From contig CAJPVJ010000559.1 in NCBI GenBank assembly GCA_905397405.1, positions 2,738 to 23,168 of the forward strand: a DNA stretch of 20,431 bases, read 5' to 3'. The notes under the pieces were generated by a model, which was given only the letters and a program-made list of their open reading frames with translations, had not been told where the DNA came from and ran no database searches. The stretch comes from Oppiella nova (Eukaryota; Arthropoda; Arachnida; Sarcoptiformes; Oppiidae). The position numbers were made by a program, and so were the translations under genes. Shown here piece by piece: positions 9,867 to 19,749 of this stretch. Within the stretch, counting starts at the first letter, position 1; each line of letters begins with the position of its first letter.

Positions 9867-10605
9867 AACTAGACATACATATTTATACAGAAATTTATTA
9901 TTCAGAAAACAACAAGCAAAAATTTTGCAAACTTTATGTTTGCCAGTGAATTATTGTTAACAAAAATAAAATCCCTTTTTCACAAAAGTTCCCAAAAAAA
10001 TATTTCTTTGTGTTTAAACTATTTAATAAATTAAGTGCAAAAAATCATTTATATTAAAAATAGTTTTCCAGTTTGTTCATTGTGAAAATACGTGCTATGT
10101 TTTATTAATAGTGCTAGTATACTCATAAAATATATTTAATTATTATTGATAAACTTTCCAAGAATTTGAAAGTAATATAAAATTTTTGTGTAACTTTTTT
10201 GTGTGCAATATATTGATTATTCAGACAATTTGTTTCATAATATAATTAATATTCAAATTTTTAGTAAATATTTTTTGCGGCAATACTTAAATAAAATACA
10301 TAAATCTTTTGGATAATTATTATGTAAATTTGAAAAATTATATGTTTGAAATCATATAATCAAGGTGCATCATATTTTATGCGTGAATATAATTATCGTG
10401 TTTTGTAATACAGTGTGGTATTGAATGCAAATAAAATATTTTTACTATAAAAAAGTTCATTTAAAGTTTTGATAATTTTATGGTTAATGTTATATTGTAT
10501 TAATGTTTGACTACTTGTGTATTCACTAAAAATAATTAACATTTAATTATTATATGCTACGAAATAACTAAATATTTTTGTGATAATAAAATATTTTTAA
10601 TAAAA
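9867..10605. other. AT-rich upstream region of the secreted-protein gene
   Basis: No coding exon seen. A TATAAAA at 10446-10452 lies about 155 bases before the start codon and could be its TATA box, but such strings are expected by chance in this composition. Confidence 0.35.
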
Positions 10606-12592
10606 ATGGATAAAATATACTTCGCATTTATTTTACTGTTTTATATGGTTGCATTAAGTAAGTTATTTTAATTTATTTATTTAAAATATATAACTAACTA
10701 TTGCAATTTAAATCTACTTTTATAAAGTAAAAAGGATTTATTCATTTATTATAATATTAATATTAATTATTATAATATAATATTAATACTACTTAAAAAT
10801 AAAACTTATATTAGAGTGGGTGTGATTATATTTATTGTTTTAATTTTTATAAATTACAATTTATATTTTATTTTTAAATTAAAAAAATATTAATAAATAA
10901 TAAACTGTTTAGTCCAATAAATATTATAATTAAGCTTTTTATAAATAACTATTAAATTTAGTTTCAACTTTACGGTTTAAATTATTATGCTTAAAAATGC
11001 TGAATTTACTATTTATTTTTAAATATAAATATGACGTTATGTAAGTATTTATAATGAACATAAAATTTAATTTATTTTTAAAATAAAGTATATCTAATCT
11101 ATTGTTATGTGTAATTTTTATAGAGATAACGATGTTTTTATTTTTATTAATTTGTTGTAAATTAGAAAAGTTTTATAAATAAATTTCTGATACTCTGGCC
11201 CAATAAAAATTATAATTAATCGCTTCACTTATAACTGGTTAAAATTATGTCCAACATTACAGTTTAAATTAATACGCTTATTTGGAATTTAATATTTAAT
11301 CTAAATATACATCTAAATTTACATATTTTATTGTCATGATCATCAAGGTTTAATAAATTAACTTTATTACGCACAGTATATCCAAGTGATGCCGTCCGGG
11401 CACCGGAGGGTAAAAAACTGGCAAAGGCGGTACAGTCCACGGATAATACCAGGGCCATGTCCACCATACTGAACAACCCTAGCAAACTCCAGTGCGGCAA
11501 CCAATCGGACTCCATACTAGACTTTGCCTTGCACAAACTACTAAACCAAAAGTTCCCCACCAATGCCCGTCAATTACGTCAATTTTGTAACCAGGCTCAA
11601 CGTATCATCGAGTTTGTGGACGTATTTTTGAAACAGTGTTTGAATGAGTTCACCAAAAAGATCGTGTCGTTTGTGTTTTTCCCGATTAAACGCGAGTTTA
11701 AGACGGTTTGCAAGAGTGGTAAACCTGGTCCTAAGGCCAGGGAGCTTATGGTTGCCTCTAATTGCGGTAATCACGCGAGACCTGGACTTCGGAAATGCTA
11801 TAATGTGTTCGTAGACCAGGAGCTGGGTATGCAACAGGTTATCCAAAAGCAACGTATACCCATGGTTTGTTGGTGGGTAATTTATTATATTTAAATCAAA
11901 ACATTTAATCTATTGTTAGTTAAAATATATAAAATTGTATCAAGGTTGAAATTATTTTATATACGACTAGAGACAATGAAAATTATAATACGGTATTAAT
12001 TTTTGTTATTTTAATTTTTGCCACTGGCTATATTGATAAATTGATTTAACCTTGACATTGATAATTTTTAATATTGTTAAAAAAAACTTCGTTACCATCT
12101 ACTCCTTTAATATATTTATTGTATATTTAAATTATAAATACTTAATGTTTGTTTTAAATTTACAGTTTATATTAAATTTATTATAAGTCAGTCTAAAATT
12201 AATTAAAGTAGGCAATATACAATTTTTAATTTAATTTTTAATCCACATTTACAGCGCATTCAATCAATTACGTCAGTGTTTCATATCGGAGGCCGAGGAG
12301 GTAAAGGTATGCACTCCCCGTACCATTGACTATATGGCCCGTTGGGCTACGGAAATATTTGGCGAACTAATGGACATCATGTGTTATGAATACCCCGAAT
12401 GTGAGATAATTACCAAGATAAATATTTAAAATTTTAATAATTTTGATTTATTTTATAGCCAGCGATAGGTGCGTTAAAGTAATCAATAATATACCGGAAA
12501 TCAATATGACTGACACCGATCGACCAATGTCATTTATATCGCCACTAATAACCATATTCGGTGACCTGGGTGATGATGATATCACTGTATAA
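10606..12592 (+). CDS. secreted 12-cysteine protein, four exons
   Basis: Exons 10606-10657, 11377-11872, 12255-12400 and 12459-12592 join in frame to 275 residues ending at TAA. Introns of 719, 382 and 58 bases have GT/AG borders in phases 1, 2 and 1. Exon 1 is a textbook leader (Lys, then FAFILLFYMVAL); cleavage is likely near residue 18-24. The mature part has 12 Cys (57, 88, 105, 129, 147, 158, 182, 183, 191, 202, 226, 236), including an adjacent pair made across the exon 2/3 junction, so up to six disulfides, and one N-glycosylation site at Asn247. Its length and CC-containing pattern recall the arthropod 27-kDa haemolymph glycoprotein type (DUF1397), but that match is tentative. It is probably an extracellular or haemolymph protein. 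Decayed copies of exon 2 lie at 16107 and 16660. The donor TG|GTGGGT at 11873 was chosen because a stronger-looking GTAATT four bases on would break the frame. Confidence 0.85.
10818..11000 (+). repeat. diverged repeat unit in intron 1, copy A
   Basis: The segment from TTTATTGTTTTAATTTTTATAA through AATATTATAATTAAG to ACGGTTTAAATTATTATGCTTA matches the later half of the same intron (copy B, about 11130-11290) with a shift of about 287 bases. It also matches two segments near 16.4-16.8 kb. It looks like a remnant of an earlier tandem copy of the gene rather than a transposon, because the repeated block includes sequence that normally precedes exon 2. Confidence 0.55.
11130..11376 (+). repeat. 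diverged repeat unit in intron 1, copy B (before exon 2)
   Basis: Contains ATTAATTTGTTG, a CTGGCCCAATAAAAATTATAATTAA block and ACATTACAGTTTAAATTAATACGCTTA. It then runs into the exon 2 acceptor at 11376. The same ordered landmarks occur at 16383-16650 and, in part, at 16741-16830. Confidence 0.6.
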
Positions 12593-12758
12593 TTACCTTG
12601 AAACTAATTAACTTTAATACCTATTCTATTAGTATTTTTTTTACTGATTTTTATTTTTTAATAATATCATTGTTTAATCGTAAACATGCTAAATAATTAT
12701 TATGTGATAAAGTTGTCAGAACAATGTAATACATGCTTAAAAATAATTATAAAATATA

Positions 12759-12764
12759 AATAAA
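12759..12764 (+). terminator. poly(A) signal, secreted-protein gene
   Basis: First canonical AATAAA after the stop, 167 bases downstream. It would give a 3' UTR of about 190 bases. Confidence 0.35.
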
Positions 12765-12862
12765 AATACTTTTAAATTTAATTTAAAAGATTATAAATTT
12801 ATCCATCTATTTAATACGAGCATTAGTTAATGCTAGTTAGTTATTAAAATTATAATACTATA

Positions 12863-12925
12863 AGTGTAACTTTATTAATTTGTGTTATTTTACAATTTTT
12901 ATAACTATTATAATTATAATTACCA
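12863..12925 (+). repeat. small remnant of the intron-type repeat
   Basis: AACTTTATTAATTTGTGTTA followed by ACAATTTTTATAA matches the start of the unit at 16378-16425 (TTTATTAATTTGTGCCATTT...ACAATTTTTATAA). A short piece of the tandem family thus survives 3' of the intact gene. Confidence 0.35.
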
Positions 12926-13122
12926 TCTATAATATCAATTAGTGTTCATTTATAATAATGGAATATTGATTACGAAAGTAAATGTACATTTAATGATAAT
13001 TAACTTGACATGTTTCGCATTTTTATTTATTACTAGTAAAATGAATTAGAAATTATTTTTATATAAAATAGTTAATTATTATAGGAATTATTATCCATGT
13101 CATAAGCTACTGTATGTAACAA

Positions 13123-13128
13123 TTTATT
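13123..13128 (-). terminator. poly(A) signal for the kinase fusion gene
   Basis: AATAAA on the minus strand, about 35 bases after the TAA stop at 13163-13165. Confidence 0.5.
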
Positions 13129-13162
13129 TAATGTTGCATATTAATTTTAAAACAAATTGTGT

Positions 13163-15534
13163 TTAAAATAAATTCAAACTTTTTCGTAGTCTTTGTGTCA
13201 ATGAAAGTCGTTTCACATCTCGTGTGCTAACAGTTGTCAAGAATTGATAGAAAAACTGGTTTTCATTGGATTTCAGTTTATTTAACGTTTCGTTAAATTC
13301 TATATATTTTGCCACAATATTCGTATCCATAGACCACTCGTTATATTTGTGTAACACTTCACTACTTTCCGGACGTTTAGTCCAATTTGGTAAAATCATT
13401 TTCGAAAATATTTTGTACAATTTAGACACTGATGAGTTTAAAGTTTTATTATTAGGTGAATATGTTTGCGAACTATATTTACATAAAGTTTTAATAAAAT
13501 TATTGTGTAGTTTGGAAATCATGTTATAAATGTTTAGATTGTCTATACCTTTGTGGTTCAACAAGCAGCACATCCACGTCAAATATCTCACCACCTATTA
13601 GTGCCAGACTATAAATATCTGATTTATGCCCATATTTTCTACCCTGACCAACTTCTGGTGCTTGATATCTCATGTCCCCGATATCTGCCGTATGTTTATG
13701 TTGTGTTAAGTAATGAATGCGTTTGTCGTGAACTGTAGCCAAACCGAAGTCACATAACTTCAAAAACCTGTCGTTCCTTACTTTGTGTGCAATCAATATA
13801 TTGTCGGGTTTGAGGTCTCTGTGAATGATCTGTGGATTCAATTCATGTAAATATTTAACGCTTTCTAAGATCTGTCGAAATATTTCACACGAAATGAAAT
13901 ACTCGATGCAATCCATGGGATCTCCCGATTGTCTCTCAAATGCATTGTTTTTGATTTTAAGAATATTCGTTAAATTCTGTGAACAGAACTCCATTTGAAT
14001 GAATCCATATTCCGGTTCACGCCATGAGTGGTAATATTTGACCACATATTCTGATCTAACATTCACTAGATTTTGCACTTCATTTTCATTAAAATCTAAA
14101 TATTAATATAAAAGTAAATTAAAAATTATTTTTCAATTAAATTATTTTAATGATCTAATTAAAAAAATTAACTCTTGAGATAAACAGTTTTTTAAGTTAC
14201 ATATATATTGGATATACTAGTTACGTGTCATAACTTATGACCATGATACTTGAAAAGATTTTGTTTATAATCTACTGTAATTTATTTAATATTATCAGTT
14301 TTAATATACAGCGTTTTATTTATAATTTTAAATTACCATTAAATTCAATTCGCTTGACGGCATATACCTGTCCATCAAATTTGTGTTTCACTCGCAATAC
14401 TGTCCCAAAACCACCCGATCCTATGACCGACAACTCATAAAATGTTTTATCATAGCATTCATTAAACAGATATTCATAATAACAAATGTCAATGTTATAT
14501 GTTTTGTATGTGATTTGGTGTTCATTGGCGTAGAAATCAAAATAATTATTATACTTTGTTTCAATCAATTGATTTCCGCGTATTTCATATAACTTGCTGT
14601 TTGTCAACACAACTGTGGTCTGAGTATCAAAACCATAATTCGAGTCAATTTGTGTTAAATCTATAAAATAATTACTGGTTTCCAATTGTTCTGGTATCTC
14701 TACAGTAATATATTTACCGTATGAAAAATAATTTCCACAATAATATAATAAACCACTGTTTGATAAAAAATAAGTAATAACTAGTGATGATGTCATAGTT
14801 TTGATGTCATTTACTGTAGTTTTGAGTTTCGGAATAAAGATATTTACGTTACCTCTGTTCACTATATTGTGTCCCAATTTATGGTCACTATTGTAACCCC
14901 AACTGAACACAAGTCCGCAACAAGTGATAGCAAATGAACACCAATTATCACAATAAATGGTTTGTATTTTGGGATTATTTGCGAATTGTATTAGAATTGG
15001 TTCACTAATACTATCATTACTTTGGTGCCCACAACCAACCTGTCCCTCACTATTATCTCCCCACCCATACACCCGTCCATCTGATGTGAGGGCCAGTGAG
15101 TGATGGGAACCACAACTGATTTGTTGGACATCTTTGACGTCGAAATACGATATTCTCTCGGGTTTTGAATAAACCCCAAATCGTGTCACATCTCTACCCA
15201 ACTGTCCCCATATATTGTGACCCCAACTATAGATATGGTTCACACTATTCATAGCCAATACAAAGTCATATCCAATAATAAATGTGTGAATGTTTTGATG
15301 ACATAATTCTGGTATAAGTTGTGGTGAATGTACGGACTCGTCGTGACCCAATCCAAGACATCCATAATTATTATCTCCCAATCCATACACCATATCATCG
15401 GTGGTTACGAACAGAATATTGTGATCTAATTCATCCCGAAACAGATATTTAAAAACATGAAATAATTTAATATTTTGTTTCATATTTGAGTCGATTTTAT
15501 CACAAATTTTAAATTTCTCCAAAATTGAGCACAT
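13163..15534 (-). CDS. RCC1-repeat / Ser-Thr kinase fusion protein, three exons
   Basis: Exons 15534-14337, 14095-13549 and 13472-13163 join in frame to 684 residues (introns of 241 and 76 bases, GT/AG, phases 1 and 2). Start is ATG at 15534; the frame extends six bases further but only to a TTG. Residues about 38-235 carry RCC1 repeats (YGLGDNNYGCLGLG, SWGHNIWGQLG, CGSHHSLALTSDGRVYGWGDNSEGQVG, SWGYNSDHKLG), most like RCBTB-type propellers; later blades to about 320 are degenerate. Residues about 364-625 form a complete kinase: GSGGFG 372-377, VK Lys394, alpha-C Glu405 (made across the first intron), HRDLKPDN 491-498, DFG 515-517, APE 545-547 and the late Arg615. So it should be catalytically active. 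YYHSW and FIQMEFC suggest the eIF2-alpha/NEK-like side of the tree; the exact group is open. A minus-strand AATAAA (TTTATT at 13123-13128) follows the stop by about 35 bases. Likely cytosolic, with the propeller as regulatory or targeting domain. Confidence 0.92.
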
Positions 15535-15681
15535 TTTCAAATTGAAAACAAAATTGAATTTATATTTAAAATAATTATTTTATGTTAATTGATAAACAAA
15601 TAGATTGTGTTATTATAACAACAGATATGCAATCAATTCACTCGTATTGCCGTAAATAGTGTCATAAATTCCGCTCAATAT

Positions 15682-15816
15682 CTAAATGAGACGTGAATTT
15701 ACATCATATCTGAGTAATCCCTTTCCATAAACATACCCTTCCGTCACATTTAACATCCGCTCATTTAAAATCCAATTAAACATTGCGTGTAATTCTGGTG
15801 CAAAATGTCTTTTTGT
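15682..15816 (-). pseudogene. possible orphan exon or gene fragment
   Basis: A 44-residue minus-strand frame, open from after a TAA (15817-15819) to TAG (15682-15684), reads like protein (FAPELHAMFNWILNERM, then EGYVYGKGLLRYDVNSRL). Its base composition is higher in G+C than the flanks. An internal ATG is at 15783-15781 and a donor-like GAT|GTAAAT lies near its end. The YGKGLLRYD phrase faintly recalls the C-terminal part of beta-lactamase-like serine hydrolases, a weak resemblance only. It could be a relic of another gene or an unrecognised 5' exon of the kinase fusion gene, which is on the same strand 150 bases downstream. Confidence 0.22.
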
Positions 15817-15819
15817 TTA

Positions 15820-16106
15820 ACTAATAAAAAATCTCATAAAATTTGTTTCAAAAACGGTTGACTCGTTTGTCTTAATGTGTCTAAATTGAACAAGAGCAAC
15901 ACTTTAAATACAAATTTAATATTTAGCGCACATTTTATTTAATAAATACAGACTAACTAAAGAGTATTTATTTTGAAAAGAGCTAGTTAGTATTTAAAAA
16001 TAATATATTAAACATTTGAATATTTTGATGAAAAGTGATCGATTTAATTGTATTTAAATTTTATTTTTATGTACATAAAGGTCTAGCACATTTACTTTTT
16101 ACACAG
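15820..16106. other. AT-rich stretch before the decayed exon
   Basis: No gene. The last part (TTTACTTTTTACACAG, ending at 16106) keeps a splice-acceptor shape, matching ACTTTATTACGCACAG before the intact exon 2. Confidence 0.4.
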
Positions 16107-16336
16107 TATATCTAACAAGTAAGTGATACAGTCCTTACACCGGAATGTAAGAAACTGGCTAAGATAAGTCCACGGATATCACCAGGTCCATGTCCATAGT
16201 ACTGAACAACACTATTAAACTTGATTGTGGTAACCAATTGAACTCAATACCAGATTTTGCCTTGCACAAATTACTAAAATATATGGGAAAATATCCGCCA
16301 ACGTTTTACCGAATATATGAAAAATCTATTTCATAG
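16107..16336 (+). pseudogene. decayed copy of exon 2 of the secreted-protein gene
   Basis: After a preserved acceptor (ACACAG at 16101-16106), the sequence follows the 5' half of intact exon 2 (from 11377). Close matches include ACACCGGAATGTAAGAAACTGGC, GTCCACGGAT, CCATGTCCAT, ACTGAACAAC, GGTAACCAATTG and GATTTTGCCTTGCACAAATTACTAAA (compared with 11402-11543). It has insertions and deletions and in-frame stops. About 85 bases seem lost after 16280, where it jumps to a piece resembling the NEFTKKIV part (readable as TEYMKN). No exon 1, 3 or 4 copy is seen. It is a dead tandem paralogue, not a processed copy, because intron-type sequence flanks it. Confidence 0.85.
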
Positions 16337-16373
16337 GTAAATTGGCCAGTATATAGTTAATATAATTATGGGG

Positions 16374-16650
16374 GTAATTTTATTAATTTGTGCCATTTTT
16401 ATTAGTTACAATTTTTATAATATTATATTTTAAAATTAGAAAATGTTTAATAAATAAATTTTAAAAGTTGTCTGGCTCCCATTATTGGTATAATTAAACA
16501 ATTCAATTATAGCTAACTAATGTTATGTTCAACATTACAGTTTTAATTATTAAGCTTAAAATTTTTAATTTATTATCTTTAAATCTAAATATAAATCTAA
16601 ATTTAGATCAGCAATTATCATAAATATAAAAGTCAACTAAACTTACATTT
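16374..16650 (+). repeat. copy C of the intron 1-type repeat
   Basis: Keeps the order of landmarks of copy B: TTTATTAATTTGTG, GTTTAATAAATAAATTTT, a TCTGGCTCCCATTATTGGTA block, ATGTTCAACATTACAGTTTTAATTATTAAGCTTA, then TAAATCTAAATATAAATCTAAATTTA. In the intact gene these precede exon 2; here they precede a second, much weaker exon 2 relic. Confidence 0.7.
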
Positions 16651-16654
16651 TTGC

Positions 16655-16707
16655 ATACAATATAACAAAATAATTAAGTCCGGAAACCAAAGGGTAAATA
16701 TTTACAA
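16655..16707 (+). pseudogene. second, highly decayed exon 2 start
   Basis: Directly after repeat copy C, GCATACAATATAAC...AAGTCCGGAAACCAAAGGGTAAATATTTAC aligns with the intact GCACAGTATATCC...CCGTCCGGGCACCGGAGGGTAAAAAACTGGC (11371-11422). The splice AG is lost (ACAG to ACAA) and only about 50 bases are recognisable, so it is an older relic than the one at 16107. Confidence 0.6.
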
Positions 16708-16734
16708 AAAAAAGTTTAATATATAATTGTGGTC

Positions 16735-16860
16735 TAAAACCTAGGCCCAATTAATAATATAATTAAACATTTCATAAATATCAATTAAATCTTACTTTAA
16801 ATATTACAGTTTAAATTATCATGCTTATTTAGCTAGCTATTTTATATTTATTATTTCTAA
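16735..16860 (+). repeat. copy D of the intron 1-type repeat
   Basis: CTAGGCCCAATTAATAATATAATTAAACATTTCATAAATATC...AATATTACAGTTTAAATTATCATGCTTATTT parallels copies A-C about 265 bases after copy C. No exon relic follows it. Confidence 0.6.
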
Positions 16861-17290
16861 TTATTAATTTTATCCAAAAGTCAATTATTCATAAAATATT
16901 CATAGGTTTAAGGTAAACGAGTAGTATTATAACTTATCAGGTTAAAATATTACTGGATTTTAAAGTATTAATAAAAATAGCTAACGTTACTATGGTTGTC
17001 CCTAGCTCATATATACTTCTCTGTCTTTCTCTCCTATTTATATTTCTATCACTCTATGAAAGTTTAACATATAGTTTTAGTTTATATAAGAGGCTATTAT
17101 TTTAGTGGAATATGTTTAAATAATTATGTTAAGTATACTAATAAATACTTGGAATAAAATATAACATAAAACTAATAGATAATAAATTAATATAAGTTAT
17201 GAAATTAGTCCTAGTTAATTTATGACAGTTTAGTCAACGTACGTGTGCTAGGTATTTTGTTTATTGATTAATTTATAGTTTCTTAAAATG
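16861..17290. other. AT-rich intergenic stretch
   Basis: No gene. It holds the minus-strand AATAAA (TTTATT at 17260-17265) that lies about 25 bases past the stop of the receptor gene. Confidence 0.5.
17260..17265 (-). terminator. poly(A) signal for the chemoreceptor gene
   Basis: AATAAA on the minus strand (TTTATT on +), about 25 bases beyond the TAA at 17291-17293. Confidence 0.5.
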
Positions 17291-18780
17291 TTATTTTGAA
17301 ATCTGTATAATCTTCATGAATGTAATGGCAATCATGGATAAGATCTGCAATAAAATGAATTAATTAACAAAAATATACTTAATTTTGATAACTGTTTCTG
17401 GAAAACAAAACAAATATTGTACAAGGTCTATTAAATAAAAACCATTTAATTGCCTGCGAGTGCACCAAAGCAATCAAAATGCTATTCACTCGCAAACACT
17501 GGTTTTGTTTTACAGCACCAGATATAATAGTAATTGAATGCATACTTCGTAACCACGGAATCGATTGATGAGAAACAGTCGCCAACAGTAAAAGCCAACC
17601 CTTTTCTCACCCAACCTTTCAATCAATGATTGCAACTATATTTGCGATAAAAACATAAAATTTAAAATCCCAGTTAAAAATAAATGATCTTTATGAATAC
17701 TTTGAATTTTAAAACAATATTAGCCATGATAGGTTTTTCATGAAAGTTAGCCAAATATGAGTTAAATTTCTGATACAAAATTAAAGGTTTTTTGTAGAGT
17801 TGTGACGAATAATGTATAATAAGCAGCAAGGTGAATATGGATTCAATCAAAAAGCCAAAAAATACCAAGCGTATCATAAATAATATATTTGAGTAAAATG
17901 TTGTATACAGTATTATTGATACGAAAATAGTTATCATTATCCAATAAATTGCCAAAAATATTGACCAATAATTACGGTTATATTCATTGATTTCCAGACA
18001 AATATCATTGAGTTTACGGAATATATTCATTAAACGTATGATTTGTTTGCGTTTATTATTGCGACAAAACTTTTCATTAATTGATTGCAATTTTAATTTC
18101 AAATAATAGACAATAATCGTGTAGTATATTAATTGCCATATTAGTATGTTGTTGACATAATAGCATGCCAGTGTCCATAGTATGCTATGTGGAAAGGCAT
18201 ATAATATAATCTTAAATACAGATAAATTTATTGATAGTGCGAATAGGACTGCAAAAAATGATGAAATATAAATACATTTAGTCATAAAATCTGTCAACAT
18301 GATCAATTTTCTTGAAAATATAAGTAATTTATAAGTGATATGTTTTTCGTGAATACCAATACTAATGGGTGTTTTTAAACCCGAAAGCATCCAAAATACA
18401 CACAAATCCCGCGGTTTTATACCTCGACTGAAGTTATAGTAATTAAGCAGTTGTGAGAACAGGGCTATAATGATCACACAAATAACTCCAATGGAAAGTT
18501 GCACCCTTACACCTAAATTATAGGTGTAATCGCCAACCATTGCATAAAACTGTTGATTCTGTTCGGGAATTAATATCAATAATAATTGCCGGAAAAGAAA
18601 TACAAATAATACAATGAATACAAGAATCGGTCGACAAATGGGTGAACGGTTTGTGGCATTGAATGGCTTATAGAGTGAGAGACCAATACTGTAGAGATGA
18701 GTACCGGCCCTCGCAATCACCAGTGACCCTGGTAACACTTTGTCACATTTAATAATATTATCACTTGAATCAATCTTCAT
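17291..18780 (-). CDS. gustatory-receptor-like 7-TM chemoreceptor, three exons
   Basis: Exons 18780-17701, 17635-17546 and 17344-17291 join in frame to 407 residues; introns of 65 and 201 bases, GT/AG, both phase 0. Start is ATG at 18780; the upstream frame opens only with a TTG. Hydrophobic spans lie at about 50-72, 93-113, 164-192, 197-229, 270-294 and 297-324, with TM7 at about 390-406. Exon 2 gives the hallmark C-terminal block (SLIERLGEKRVGFYCWRLFLIN) and exon 3 the seventh span (ILSMIAITFMKIIQISK); TFMKIIQ stands where the family's TY-x5-QF motif is expected and is a divergent form of it. In insects such receptors are ligand-gated cation channels of sensory neurons with an intracellular N-terminus; the ligand here is unknown. 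Without the two small exons the protein would look truncated. A poly(A) signal follows the stop by 25 bases. Confidence 0.88.
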
Positions 18781-19094
18781 TATATTAAATTGGCAAATGA
18801 TAGTAATTATAATTTTATACTTATTTAGTAGGCTATCAGAAAAAATACTGAACTCGCTCAAAATTATATAAATTCTAGATAAGATTGTTAAAATATAAAA
18901 CTTATAAAAAAATACTATTTATTTTTAACTATTTTCTCGTATAATACAAATCATACACAATGATAATGATCGCCAATTAGTCCCTATATTTGACTATACT
19001 TTGGCCGAGTCATGAGCAGCATCTGTACTTCACGTACAGTATTATTCATACTGTTTTATTATTAAATGACTTATTAAAAGTTTGATATAACTAT
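18781..19094. other. upstream region of the chemoreceptor gene
   Basis: 5' flank of the minus-strand receptor. A minus-strand TATATAA (18864-18870) lies about 21 bases before a TCAGT initiator-like pentamer (18847-18851), too close for an ideal core promoter but the only candidate. Nothing else is seen. Confidence 0.3.
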
Positions 19095-19749
19095 GGCATA
19101 ACCAGGGACCCCGTGATTTTAAAATTTAAAAACATATTTTCCTAACTATACAATTGTAAAGGAGATACGAAATGTTTGTTAACTATATTATCTAATTACA
19201 CGATAATATAAAATTTATGTATTTTAGTTTTAAAAATTTTTTAAATATTATTTTACAGTTATTTTTATTTATAATTTAAATTAATTTCTTTATTAATAAT
19301 TGGAAATTATATTATTCTAGTTAAATATAAATTTTAAAATATTTAATATTATAATGAATTTAAATAATATAGTTAACAAAAGTTACAAATATTTTAATAT
19401 AATTGTATAATTTAGAAATTAATTTAATACATTTAATACACATGTTCATATGAAGCACAACATGCTATAACAAGTTAAGTATTTTTAAATGTAAAATATT
19501 GCTAGTATTTAATTAAAACTTAAATATCGGATTTATTTTCAAGTTTTATATTTAAATTTAGTTAATAATTATATTTTTAATTAAATTTTAATCTTTAATA
19601 ATCATTTATAACATAAAATTAAATAAAACTATTATTTTTACTCAAAATAGGATAATCTATTATATGATTTGTGTGTTGATTACAGTTTACATTTTGTAAT
19701 ACTTAGCTGACTATAGTATAATCTCGCCCATATGATCCCTGGTTATACC
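19095..19749. mobile_element. possible inverted-repeat element (~655 bp)
   Basis: GGCATAACCAGGGACC at 19095-19110 is mirrored by GATCCCTGGTTATACC at 19734-19749: 14 of 16 positions match as inverted ends, and both ends are much less AT-rich than the sequence between. The interior is extremely AT-rich and non-coding. No clear target duplication flanks it, so the call rests on the ends alone. CAGGG ends also occur in hAT elements, but there is no 8-bp duplication here. Confidence 0.4.
19175..19380. repeat. inner inverted repeat, 17-base arms
   Basis: TTTGTTAACTATATTAT (19175-19191) is perfectly mirrored by ATAATATAGTTAACAAA (19364-19380), 206 bases end to end. It could be a small nested MITE or a subterminal repeat of the surrounding element. 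Confidence 0.45.

Noticed and set aside
11264-11852. Two minus-strand frames (92 and 99 codons) opposite exon 2
   Set aside because: Antisense shadows of the secreted-protein exon, which has intact splice sites and cysteine pattern on the plus strand.
11877-11882. Donor GTAATT for exon 2 of the secreted-protein gene
   Set aside because: It matches the consensus better than GTGGGT at 11873 but would put exon 3 in a frame with an early stop.
13266-14592. Several plus-strand frames of 61-87 codons
   Set aside because: Shadows of the minus-strand kinase gene, which carries all catalytic motifs.
14991-15179. Minus-strand frame of 62 codons
   Set aside because: An alternative phase within the RCC1 coding exon.
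17379-17585. 68-codon minus-strand frame
   Set aside because: It overlaps exon 2 and intron 2 of the receptor in another phase; the receptor reading has the conserved C-terminal block.
18781-18861. 27 extra N-terminal residues of the receptor
   Set aside because: This extension begins with TTG; the first ATG is at 18780 and gives a normal family length.
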